From Allopusillimonas soli (GTDB taxonomy: Bacteria; Pseudomonadota; Gammaproteobacteria; Burkholderiales; Burkholderiaceae_B): a stretch of 64,000 nucleotides of DNA. The notes below the pieces were generated by a model. The model did no database searches. It was not told the origin of the DNA and worked only from the letters and a program-made list of their open reading frames with translations. Made by a program: the position numbers and the translations under genes. Position 1 is the stretch's first letter, and each line of letters starts with the position of its first letter. Positions 1 to 7,268 of the stretch are shown here, piece by piece. Location: positions 248,001-312,000 of the forward strand of contig NZ_SDQC01000004.1 of NCBI RefSeq assembly GCF_004153445.1, written 5' to 3'.

Positions 1-1010
1 TGCACGTGCATGAAGCGGTTTTCGAAGATGTTCTCAACGATGACTGAGGTGCCGTCGGCAATCGTGTTCAGGGCCATCAACTGTGCCTGCATGTCGGTTG
101 GGAATCCTGGATGCTCGCTGGTTCGAAAGCCCGTGGCTCGGGGGCGCTGTTTCATCGTGGCGCGGATCCAGTCCTCCCCGCACTCGATCTGCATGCCGGC
201 TTCAGTCAGCTTGTCGAGTGTGGCACCCATGGTCCCGGGTGCGGCGTTGCGCAGCGTGATGTCGCCGCCCGTGGCGCCCACCGCGCAAAGAAAGGTGCCC
301 GCCTCGATGCGGTCGGCGATGACGCGATGCTCGGCGCCATGCAGCTTCTCCACGCCGTCGATCACTATGCGGTCTGTGCCGTGGCCTTGAATACGCGCGC
401 CCATTCGGTTGAGCAACTCCGCCAGGTCACCGATTTCCGGTTCGCGGGCCGCATTTTCCAGGGTGGTGCGGCCCTCTGCAAGCGTGGCCGCCATCATCAG
501 GTTCTCGGTGCCCGTTACCGTGACCATGTCCGTGCGGATCGAGGCGCCCTTGAGCCGGCGTGCGCGCGCAACGACATAGCCATGCTCGATGCTGATTTCC
601 GCGCCCATGGCTTCCAGCCCCTTGATGTGCTGATCGACGGGACGTTGGCCAATGGCGCATCCACCCGGGAGACTGACGCGCGCCTCACCGAAGCGAGCCA
701 ACAGCGGCCCAAGCACGAGAATGGACGCCCGCATGGTCTTGACGAGATCATAGGGCGCTTCAAGCCGGTCCACGCCAGTCGCATTCAACATCACCGTGCC
801 GGCCTGCCGGTCGCGGTCCGCCTGCACGCCCATTTGCCCCAGCAGGCGCAGTGTGGTGCCGATATCGTTGAGGCCGGGCACATTGCTGAGCGAGAGCGTA
901 TCGCCTGTCAGCAGCGAGGCGCATAGAATGGGGAGCGCGGCATTCTTGGCGCCTGACACCGCAACGTCCCCCTGAAGCTGCCGGCCGCCCGTGATGCGAA
1001 GCTTATCCAT
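1..1010 (-). CDS. murA: UDP-N-acetylglucosamine 1-carboxyvinyltransferase MurA, 3' end cut by window
   Basis: MurA transfers enolpyruvate from PEP to UDP-GlcNAc, the first committed cytoplasmic step of peptidoglycan synthesis. The reverse-strand frame starts at the ATG at 1010 with MDKLRITGG and stays open to the window edge, giving about 336 codons of the usual roughly 420. The substrate-binding Lys-Asn pair follows near residue 22 ([10 protein letters not shown]). The catalytic-loop cysteine lies in [14 protein letters not shown] near residue 117, where fosfomycin binds in the family. The start overlaps the stop of the preceding BolA-family gene by 8 bp, so the two are probably translationally coupled. 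Only the C-terminal part is missing. Confidence 0.95.
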   Translation of the reverse strand, partial: MDKLRITGGRQLQGDVAVSGAKNAALPILCASLLTGDTLSLSNVPGLNDIGTTLRLLGQMGVQADRDRQAGTVMLNATGVDRLEAPYDLVKTMRASILVLGPLLARFGEARVSLPGGCAIGQRPVDQHIKGLEAMGAEISIEHGYVVARARRLKGASIRTDMVTVTGTENLMMAATLAEGRTTLENAAREPEIGDLAELLNRMGARIQGHGTDRIVIDGVEKLHGAEHRVIADRIEAGTFLCAVGATGGDITLRNAAPGTMGATLDKLTEAGMQIECGEDWIRATMKQRPRATGFRTSEHPGFPTDMQAQLMALNTIADGTSVIVENIFENRFMHV

Positions 1011-1260
1011 TCGGGTTCGCCTCGTATTCGGCCGGCGTTAATGTGCGCATGGACAGGGCGTGGATCTCGGCTTTCATGCGGTCGCCAAGCGCTGCATAGA
1101 CCAGTTGGTGGCGCGCGATGAGACGCTTGCCCTCGAAGGCGGGGCTGACGATGACGGCGTCGAAATGCGAGCCGTCGCCTTGCACCTCGATATGCCGGCA
1201 GTCCAGGTTGGCGGCAATGTAATCGCGTACTTGTTCGGGAGTCGGCAACATGGTTTTCAA
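1003..1260 (-). CDS. ibaG: BolA/IbaG-family protein
   Basis: This 85-residue protein belongs to the BolA family. Those proteins bind [2Fe-2S] clusters with monothiol glutaredoxins or act in the acid-stress response (IbaG in E. coli). The family core is visible as [20 protein letters not shown], followed by the helical [17 protein letters not shown] segment and a short C-terminal ALSMRTLTP tail. It sits directly before murA and overlaps it by 8 bp, the arrangement known for ibaG-murA downstream of mla genes. It also overlaps the stop of the upstream permease gene by 4 bp. The IbaG name rests mainly on this context; BolA itself is the alternative. Confidence 0.9.
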   Translation of the reverse strand: MKTMLPTPEQVRDYIAANLDCRHIEVQGDGSHFDAVIVSPAFEGKRLIARHQLVYAALGDRMKAEIHALSMRTLTPAEYEANPNG

Positions 1261-2051
1261 TTCCTGAGTTTATAGCCGCTGGCGACCAGGCGCAGGGCGA
1301 GAAGACCGAGCATGGCAGCCACCACGGCAACGACGACCAGGCTGTGCCACGGGGAGACGTCAGAAACCCCAAAGAAGCCGTAGCGCATGCCATCTATGGT
1401 GTAGAACAGCGGATTCCACCGCGAAACGGCCTGCCAGAAGGGGGGCAGGCTGTGAATGGAGTAGAACACGCCGGACAGAAACGTGGCCGGCATGATGAGA
1501 AAATTCTGGAATGCCGCCAATTGGTCGAATTTCTCGGACCACAGGCCCGCGATCAGGCCAAGCGTGCCCATGATGCCACAGGACAGGATCGCAAACACGA
1601 GCACCCACAGCAGGTTCGCGGGCGGTAAAGGTACGAAGAACAGCGCGACAAGCCATATACAGGCCCCCACGCACAGGCCCCGGGCAATGGCCGATAGCAG
1701 GTATGCGGCAAATATTTCCACATGGGAAAGCGGCGGCAGCAGAATGAATACAAGATTGCCCGTGATACGGCTTTGAATCAGCGATGACGAGGGGTTGGCA
1801 AACGCGTTCTGCAGCATGCTCATCATCATGAGGCCGGGGATCAGAAACGCGGTGTAGGGTACCGTGCCATAAACGTGAACCCGGCCTTCCAGCACATGGG
1901 CGAAGATCAGCAGGTAGAGCAGGGCTGTGACGACCGGCGCCGCAATGGTCTGGAAAGCCACTTTCCAGAAGCGCATGAGCTCCTTCTTGAGCAGGGTCGG
2001 AAAGCCGGATCCCAGCCCGTCACGCGGCTGCAACAAGGGGCGGGTGCTCAT
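1257..2051 (-). CDS. ABC-2 type exporter permease (YadH-like)
   Basis: This 264-residue inner-membrane protein is the permease of an ABC exporter, like YadH of E. coli. A cytoplasmic amphipathic start (LLKKELMRFWKVAFQTI) is followed by about six hydrophobic segments. The family's central PGLMMMSMLQNAFANPSSSLIQSR region is present, as is the late LSGVFYSIHSLPPFWQ loop. Its start overlaps the end of the ATPase gene upstream by 4 bp, and its end overlaps the BolA-family gene, so the genes form a tight operon. The substrate cannot be read from sequence. The constant position beside mla and murA suggests an envelope role, which is inference. Confidence 0.9.
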   Translation of the reverse strand: MSTRPLLQPRDGLGSGFPTLLKKELMRFWKVAFQTIAAPVVTALLYLLIFAHVLEGRVHVYGTVPYTAFLIPGLMMMSMLQNAFANPSSSLIQSRITGNLVFILLPPLSHVEIFAAYLLSAIARGLCVGACIWLVALFFVPLPPANLLWVLVFAILSCGIMGTLGLIAGLWSEKFDQLAAFQNFLIMPATFLSGVFYSIHSLPPFWQAVSRWNPLFYTIDGMRYGFFGVSDVSPWHSLVVVAVVAAMLGLLALRLVASGYKLRN

Positions 2052-2839
2052 GCCGTCACTCCCAGGAATTCGTCGTCGTGCATGATGCGCACGAATGCAT
2101 CCTCCAGATCGGCGCCGCCCACCCTGGCCATCAGCGCTTGCGTGGTGTCGAGTGCGGCAATGCGCCCCTGCTTGAGCATGGCCACGCGGCGGCAGAGCGC
2201 CTCGGCTTCTTCCAGGTAGTGAGTAGTGAGCAGAATGGTATGCCCTTCCTTGTTCAGGCGGGAAATGAAAGCCCAGAGCGTGCGGCGCAGGTCGACGTCC
2301 ACGCCGGCGGTGGGTTCGTCCAGAATGATAACCGGCGGTCGGTGTACCAGCGCCTGTGCAACCAGAACCCGGCGCTTCATCCCGCCGGAGAGTGCCCGCA
2401 TATTGGACTCGGCCTTGTCGGACAGGCCGAGATTGAACAGAATTTCGTCTATCCAGTCGTCGTTGTTGCGCAGGCCGAAGTAGCCAGACTGTATGCGCAG
2501 GGTTTCCCTGACGGTGAAGAATGGATCATAGACCAGCTCCTGGGGTACGACACCCAGCGCCCTTCGTGACTGCCGGAAATCAGTTTGCACGTCGTAGCCG
2601 CATACGCGCGCGCGGCCGGAGGAGGCGCTTGCGAGCCCGGCCAGTATGGATATGAGCGTGGTCTTACCTGCGCCGTTGGGGCCCAGCAGCCCGAAGAACT
2701 CGCCATGTTCGACCGTGAAACTGACATTGGACAGCGCCTGATGGCCTGGCTGCGGAGGCTGGCGCCGCAGCCGTGCCCCCAGACTGATGGGCGCAGGCGC
2801 GTATATCTTGGAAATATTCTCTAGATTGATGGCGGACAT
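2048..2839 (-). CDS. ABC exporter ATP-binding protein (YadG-like)
   Basis: This is the 263-residue ATPase partner of the adjacent ABC-2 permease. Walker A (GPNGAGKTT), the signature LSGGMKRRVLVAQAL, Walker B (VIILDEPTAGVD) and the switch histidine (ILLTTHYLEEAE) are all visible. I chose the ATG at 2839 because the protein MSAINLENISKIY begins there as in relatives. The frame stays open further upstream, but that part has low-complexity sequence (a run of Pro and Ala) unlike an ABC domain. Oddly, no Shine-Dalgarno precedes this ATG: the U-rich tail of the upstream terminator runs almost into it. An internal -10-like hexamer lies just beyond that terminator. Confidence 0.9.
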   Translation of the reverse strand: MSAINLENISKIYAPAPISLGARLRRQPPQPGHQALSNVSFTVEHGEFFGLLGPNGAGKTTLISILAGLASASSGRARVCGYDVQTDFRQSRRALGVVPQELVYDPFFTVRETLRIQSGYFGLRNNDDWIDEILFNLGLSDKAESNMRALSGGMKRRVLVAQALVHRPPVIILDEPTAGVDVDLRRTLWAFISRLNKEGHTILLTTHYLEEAEALCRRVAMLKQGRIAALDTTQALMARVGGADLEDAFVRIMHDDEFLGVTA

Positions 2840-2841
2840 GG

Positions 2842-2878
2842 ACAAAAATAAAAAGCCCGGCTCCGAAGGAGCCAAGCC
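2842..2878 (-). terminator. Intrinsic terminator of the mla operon
   Basis: Read on the minus strand, a stem GGCTCC-TTC-GGAGCC, extendable outward by G-U and G-C pairs, is followed by TTTTTATTTTT. This is a textbook Rho-independent terminator placed after mlaC. Its U-tract ends two bases from the probable start codon of the ABC ATPase gene at 2839. Confidence 0.8.
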
Positions 2879-2882
2879 AAGC

Positions 2883-2888
2883 ATTATA
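2883..2888 (-). promoter_or_regulatory. Candidate -10 box for the exporter-ibaG-murA genes
   Basis: A perfect TATAAT on the minus strand lies immediately upstream of the terminator, so a transcript starting here would begin around 2876, at the base of the terminator stem. No good -35 hexamer is visible at 16-18 bp spacing, so this is a weak call. Confidence 0.3.
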
Positions 2889-3039
2889 GTCGGTGGTGGC
2901 GCGTTGGCGGGTCCGCTCGCCTGCGCCGCCCAGCGGAGCGCTGGAGGGAGGCTTCCTGCGCAGTCCGCCGCGCCGGCCGTGGCCCGCCTGTGCATGCTGC
3001 TGCAAAGCGGGCTGTTCGGGCCAGGCGTCCTGCCGGCGT

Positions 3040-3696
3040 CTATTTTGTGGCGTCGCGTTTCAGTGCGGCGATGAGTCCATCGATCCCGTTCTGCGAGATC
3101 TGCTGTGCAAACTGATTGCGGTAGTTCTGGATAAGCCAGATGTTTTCGACATTCAGATCGTAGATTTTCCAGCCCTCGGGGGTTTTCTCGAGGCGGTAGC
3201 CTATGGCTACGGCGGGGCCGTTGGTCTGCGTCAGCGTGGAGCGGACCGCCACGTCTTTAGCGTTGGGGTCGCCGCGGAAAGGCTCCATCTTGATGCCGGA
3301 CACTTTGTCCACATTGGCCAGGGCGCCGCTGTAGGTGCGCACCAGCGTGCCGCGAAAGGCATCGACCAGGTCGTGCTGCTGCTGCGGTGTGGCCTGGCGC
3401 CAGTAGCGGCCCGCGGCCAAGCGGGTCGTCTTCTCGAAATCGACATAGGGCAGTATGTACTGGTCGACCAGTTCGTTGATACGGGCGAGATTGCCCGCCT
3501 TGGCCTGTTCGTCGCTCTTCACCGCCTCAAGCGCATTGGTGGCGGCCGCAAGCACGAAGTCGTTGGGCGACGCATTGGGATCGACCTTTTCGCCAGCCTT
3601 GGCCGCCGTGGCGGACAGCGCAAGCGCGATGCCCAGGCATGCCGCGGCAAAGAGCCGCTGCAGCAGGGATGTGGAACGCAGAAATGCAAGAATCAT
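3040..3696 (-). CDS. mlaC: Periplasmic phospholipid-binding protein MlaC
   Basis: MlaC is the periplasmic shuttle of the Mla pathway, carrying phospholipid between the outer-membrane MlaA complex and the inner-membrane MlaFED complex. The 218-residue product has a cleavable signal peptide (hydrophobic LFAAACLGIALALSATAAKA, cleavage after about residue 34). It continues into the MlaC/Ttg2D fold, with YILPYVDFEKTTRLAAGRYWRQAT and a late KIYDLNVENIWLIQNYRNQF. It lies 15 bp downstream of mlaA and ends before the terminator at 2842-2878, making it the last gene of this transcript. Confidence 0.95.
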   Translation of the reverse strand: MILAFLRSTSLLQRLFAAACLGIALALSATAAKAGEKVDPNASPNDFVLAAATNALEAVKSDEQAKAGNLARINELVDQYILPYVDFEKTTRLAAGRYWRQATPQQQHDLVDAFRGTLVRTYSGALANVDKVSGIKMEPFRGDPNAKDVAVRSTLTQTNGPAVAIGYRLEKTPEGWKIYDLNVENIWLIQNYRNQFAQQISQNGIDGLIAALKRDATK

Positions 3697-3711
3697 TGAT
3701 GCAAGCCTCCT

Positions 3712-4638
3712 TTATTGGCTAGTCGTCGGCGACGGCGCCGCTGGCTGCACGGTGCTGGCTGCGCCGGAAGACTGCGGCGCCCCAGGGTCGGGTCCGTAGT
3801 CGGGCAGATTCTGGTCGGCACCGGGATCTTCGCCGTAGTCGGGCAAGTCCGGATCCTCGTAGGACGGCAGGCGGCTGTCCTGGGTCTGGTCAGGTGCCGC
3901 ACGGCCCTGGCGGCGGCTTTCCACCAGCGCCTTGCGGCGTTGCAGATAGGCGTCGCGGATGAAGCTGTACCGATCCAGGGCGATGTCATCGACCAGCTTG
4001 TCAGCCTCCAGCAGATTGGCCCGAGTATCGACAATATATAGACCCAGGATGCTGTTGCGGACCGGCACATCGTCGATCTGCATGACCGGGGTCATAGGCG
4101 AGAAGCCGGTGGCAAGCGTGCCGGCAAGCGCGCTGCTGTCGCGCAGCGTACTGGACCCCAGGAACGGCAGCACCACATAGGGGCCGGCGTCCAGGCCCCA
4201 CACGCCCAGCGTGACGCCGAAGTCGTTGACGATGCGCTTGGAGCCATTCATGGACGCCACGTCGATACAGCCGCCCAGCCCCATGGTGGAGTTGAACAGT
4301 ACTCTGCCCAATGTATTGATGAAATCCACGCCCCGGCCCTGCAGAAAGCTATTCACGGCGGACCAGACATCGCCCACGTTGTTGAAGATGTTGTGGATGC
4401 ACGTTTGCGCCGGATCGGGCATCAGCTTGTCGTAGCCGGTGGCGATGGGCTTGAGCACAGCCTTGTCGACGGTGTCATTGAACGCATACATGCTGCGGTT
4501 GTAGCTCTCCCAGGGGTCTTGGGGAGTCGGGTGCGTCACGGTGGCGCATCCTGCGACCAGCGCGGTGGTGCCCAGAAGCGAGGCCAGCGTGAGGGAGCGC
4601 AGTGCGCGCTGGGGCGCGGATGTGTCAGGATCTGTCAT
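3712..4638 (-). CDS. mlaA: Outer-membrane lipoprotein MlaA (VacJ)
   Basis: MlaA removes phospholipid from the outer leaflet of the outer membrane and passes it to MlaC. The 308-residue product has a lipoprotein signal with lipobox LVAGC near residue 30. The VacJ core follows: DPWESYNRSMYAFNDTVDKAV and GPYVVLPFLGSSTLRDSS. It is longer than E. coli MlaA (about 250 residues). The extra C-terminal part is acidic and proline-rich and holds an imperfect repeat of the type LPDYG-E/P-DPGA. In E. coli mlaA is unlinked to the transporter genes; here it lies within the operon between mlaD and mlaC. Confidence 0.95.
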   Translation of the reverse strand: MTDPDTSAPQRALRSLTLASLLGTTALVAGCATVTHPTPQDPWESYNRSMYAFNDTVDKAVLKPIATGYDKLMPDPAQTCIHNIFNNVGDVWSAVNSFLQGRGVDFINTLGRVLFNSTMGLGGCIDVASMNGSKRIVNDFGVTLGVWGLDAGPYVVLPFLGSSTLRDSSALAGTLATGFSPMTPVMQIDDVPVRNSILGLYIVDTRANLLEADKLVDDIALDRYSFIRDAYLQRRKALVESRRQGRAAPDQTQDSRLPSYEDPDLPDYGEDPGADQNLPDYGPDPGAPQSSGAASTVQPAAPSPTTSQ

Positions 4639-4717
4639 TATTCAGCTATTGTCAGTTATACCGCAGTTCACGGATTGTAAACTCACATGGGAGGCCAGTG
4701 CAGCCCGGCACGGATTC

Positions 4718-5188
4718 CTATTTGGCACTCCCTCCGTCGTTAGCTGAGTTGTATAGGAACTTGCTGATCAGCTCCTCGAGCACCACGGCGCTCTGCGTGT
4801 ATTTGATTTCGCCGTCCTGCGCCAGCATTTTATCGCTGCCGCCCGGCGTGATGCCGACATACTGTTCGCCGAGCAGGCCCGAAGTCAGTATGGAGGCCGA
4901 GGAATCGTCGGGAAATTGGTATTTTTCCTCGATGTCCAGCGTGGCAACCGCCTGGTAACGCGTGTTATCGAAGCCGATGCTGGCCACGCGGCCCACGACC
5001 ACGCCGCTGCTTTTGACGGGTGCCCGCGTTTTCAGGCCGCCCAGATTATCGAAACGGGCTGTGACCTGGTACGTGGGGGCAAAGGAAAACGAGCTCATGT
5101 TGCCTGCCCTGAGGGCAAGGAATGCCAGCGCGATAATGCCCAGCAGTACGAACAGCCCTACCCAGAAATCGGTTCTTTCGTGCTTCAT
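4718..5188 (-). CDS. mlaD: Mla transporter MCE-domain subunit MlaD
   Basis: MlaD is the inner-membrane-anchored MCE protein whose hexameric ring conducts phospholipid in the MlaFEDB complex. The 156-residue product has one N-terminal membrane helix (WVGLFVLLGIIALAFLAL, residues 9-26). A single MCE domain follows, with VTARFDNLGGLKTRAPVKSSGV and the hydrophobic LTSGLLGEQYVGITPGG. The start was set at the ATG at 5188 (MKHERTDFWVG), which matches family length; the open frame upstream is unrelated sequence. It follows mlaE by 59 bp. Confidence 0.95.
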   Translation of the reverse strand: MKHERTDFWVGLFVLLGIIALAFLALRAGNMSSFSFAPTYQVTARFDNLGGLKTRAPVKSSGVVVGRVASIGFDNTRYQAVATLDIEEKYQFPDDSSASILTSGLLGEQYVGITPGGSDKMLAQDGEIKYTQSAVVLEELISKFLYNSANDGGSAK

Positions 5189-5247
5189 AGAAAATCCGTT
5201 GTCCAAATTGCGTTTGTCTCGCTGGCGCGCCGTGTCGGCCGCGCCCC

Positions 5248-6036
5248 TCAGGTGCTGAACATCAGTGCGGTCAGGAGGAAATCCAGCCCCAGTACCACGA
5301 GGGAGCCTGTTACCACCGTGCGCGTGGTGGCGCGCGACACGCCCTCCGGCGTGGCCTTGGCCGTCCAGCCGGCATGCAGTGCGATCAAGGTGACAGCCGT
5401 GCCGAAGACCAGGCTCTTGATGACGCCGTTGAGCACATCGTTGACCACATCCACGCCGCCCTGCATTTGCGACCAAAACGCGCCGGCGTCGATGCCTATG
5501 AGCAGCACGCCTACAATCCAGCCGCCTATGATGCCGACCATGGAAAACACGGCGGCCAGGATCGGCATGGCAATGAACCCGCCCCAGAATCGAGGCGTGA
5601 GCACGCGCCGGATGGGATCCACCGCCATAACCTCCATAGCGGAAATCTGCTCTCCCGCTTTCATGAGGCCGATTTCCGCTGTCAGCGACGTGCCCGCCCG
5701 GCCGGCGAAAAGCAGCGCGGTAACCACCGGGCCCAGCTCGCGCGTAAGAGAGAGCGCCACCAGCAGTCCCAGTGCTTCTTCGGAGCCGTAGCGGTTCAGG
5801 GTGTAGTAGCCCTGCAGCCCGAGCACGAAGCCCACGAACAATCCCGAAACGGCAATGATGAGCAGGGAATAATTGCCGATGAAATGTATTTGCTGAATGA
5901 TCAAGCCGGGGCGGCGCAGGGCCACGGCGCTGCGCGCCAGGATGCCTGCGGAAAGCCGCACAAAGGCGCCCAGGCCGGAGATGTTCCGTCTGACCCGGGC
6001 GCCGAGGTGCGCAATACGTTGAACGGGAGAGATCAT
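5248..6036 (-). CDS. mlaE: Mla transporter permease MlaE
   Basis: MlaE is the integral membrane permease of the Mla phospholipid transporter. The 262-residue protein shows the conserved MlaE pattern of an amphipathic N-terminal region, then IHFIGNYSLLIIAVSGLFVGFVLGLQGY. The cytoplasmic coupling region ELGPVVTALLFAGRAGTSLTAEIGLMKAGEQISAMEVM follows, then further helices to the C-terminus. The ATG at 6036 overlaps the mlaF stop in an ATGA, implying translational coupling, and gives the usual family length. Confidence 0.95.
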   Translation of the reverse strand: MISPVQRIAHLGARVRRNISGLGAFVRLSAGILARSAVALRRPGLIIQQIHFIGNYSLLIIAVSGLFVGFVLGLQGYYTLNRYGSEEALGLLVALSLTRELGPVVTALLFAGRAGTSLTAEIGLMKAGEQISAMEVMAVDPIRRVLTPRFWGGFIAMPILAAVFSMVGIIGGWIVGVLLIGIDAGAFWSQMQGGVDVVNDVLNGVIKSLVFGTAVTLIALHAGWTAKATPEGVSRATTRTVVTGSLVVLGLDFLLTALMFST

Positions 6037-6866
6037 GGGCGTCCGGATTGCTGTTCGAGCCAGGCCGTGAAGGCGGGCGTTATGGGGTAATGGAAGGCGA
6101 TCGGGCCATCGGGCTCGCCATTGAGAAACTGCTTTACGTAGGGGTCTTGCGAGCCGCTCAGCGCCTGTGGCGTGCCCGAAGCCAGGAGCTTGCCCTGGCC
6201 CACGACGTATACCTGGTCGGCGATTGCGAAAGACTCCGGCACGTCGTGGGTGATGAGTACGGATGCGCAATGCAGACGGTCGGTGAGGTCGCGGATGAGT
6301 TGCGCCGTGATGCCCAGCGAGATGGGGTCCAGTCCGGCAAAGGGCTCGTCGTACAGGATGAGTTCAGGCTCCATCACGATGGCGCGGGCCAGCGCCACCC
6401 GGCGGGCCATGCCGCCGGATATCTCCGAGATGCCCAGATGCGCTGCAGCGCGCAGACCCACGGCGTCGAGCTTGTCGAGCACACGTTCTGTCAGGGCCTG
6501 TTCAGTCATGGTGGTGTGTTCGCGCAAGGGGAAGGCCACGTTCTCGAACACATTGAGGTCGGTGAAAAGCGCGCCTTGCTGAAAAAGCACGCCCATGCGT
6601 TGGCGTACCTGGCGTAGCCTCTCGCCTGAAAGCGATGCCAGGTCCTGGCCGAACACCGCGATGGTGCCTCGTTGAGGCCGTATTTGTGCAGTGGTTGCCC
6701 GCAGCAATGTCGTCTTGCCGGAGCCCGAGCCGCCCATCATGGCCACCACTTGGCCACGGGCCACCCTCAGGTCGACTTCTTTCAGCACAGTGAAGTCGCC
6801 GTATCCCAGGTCGACGGCCGAGAACAGTACAACGGGATCGGTCGCGTCGGAGGTAATCATGGACAT
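6033..6866 (-). CDS. mlaF: Mla transporter ATPase MlaF
   Basis: MlaF is the cytoplasmic ATPase of the Mla phospholipid transporter. In about 277 residues it shows Walker A (GGSGSGKTT), signature ISGGMARRVALARA, Walker B (LILYDEPFAGLD) and the H-loop (VLITHDVPESF). The start is either the ATG at 6866 (MSMITSD) or the one at 6860; neither has a strong Shine-Dalgarno. It is the first gene of the mlaF-E-D-A-C transcript. A gene for the STAS partner MlaB was not found in this operon. Confidence 0.95.
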   Translation of the reverse strand: MSMITSDATDPVVLFSAVDLGYGDFTVLKEVDLRVARGQVVAMMGGSGSGKTTLLRATTAQIRPQRGTIAVFGQDLASLSGERLRQVRQRMGVLFQQGALFTDLNVFENVAFPLREHTTMTEQALTERVLDKLDAVGLRAAAHLGISEISGGMARRVALARAIVMEPELILYDEPFAGLDPISLGITAQLIRDLTDRLHCASVLITHDVPESFAIADQVYVVGQGKLLASGTPQALSGSQDPYVKQFLNGEPDGPIAFHYPITPAFTAWLEQQSGRP

Positions 6867-7268
6867 AAAGAAAGCCACGCCACGCTGACAATAAGCTTTG
6901 CATTGTAGCGTCTCATGGCGCTGGGAACGGCAACGCGGCCAGTCTGCCGACGCCGGTAGCCATTCGTGCACGGATGCGCAGTGTGGGTTGCGGCATACAT
7001 TTTGCGCGTGATTTTTCAGGAAAATCAGCGGATGAAAACAGGAAACCCAGCCTGAATGCATGCTTTTCCGAAAATTTAAATTAATAAATTTCCTTTATTA
7101 TCAAATTTGTAGTTTTGTCCCCAATAATAATGTATCCATTTTGGTGCGATATATTATAGGGACGCACCCTATTATTTTATAGTTGTGCGGGGCAGCAAAC
7201 GGCGGTAAGGTTGCCATTCCCGCAGCTGCGTGTGCATTGCCGCAGCCCCTCCCCCGGAGTTTTCAGTT
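6867..7268. other. Divergent intergenic region between mlaF and gltB
   Basis: No gene is visible in this 402-bp stretch. The part next to mlaF is GC-rich. Positions about 7070-7185 are strikingly A+T-rich and probably contain the gltB promoter. A short inverted repeat lies at 7156-7172, and GGAG at 7257-7260 serves as the gltB ribosome-binding site. Confidence 0.6.
7156..7172. promoter_or_regulatory. Inverted repeat in the gltB control region
   Basis: ATAGGG (7156-7161) and CCCTAT (7167-7172) form a perfect 6-bp inverted repeat with a 5-bp centre, embedded in A+T-rich DNA about 100 bp before the gltB start. It could be an operator, but no regulator is assigned. Confidence 0.3.

Noticed and set aside
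7141-7160. Sigma-54 promoter upstream of gltB
   Set aside because: TTGGTGCGATATATTATA has a TGG but lacks the GC at the -12 position expected for sigma-54.
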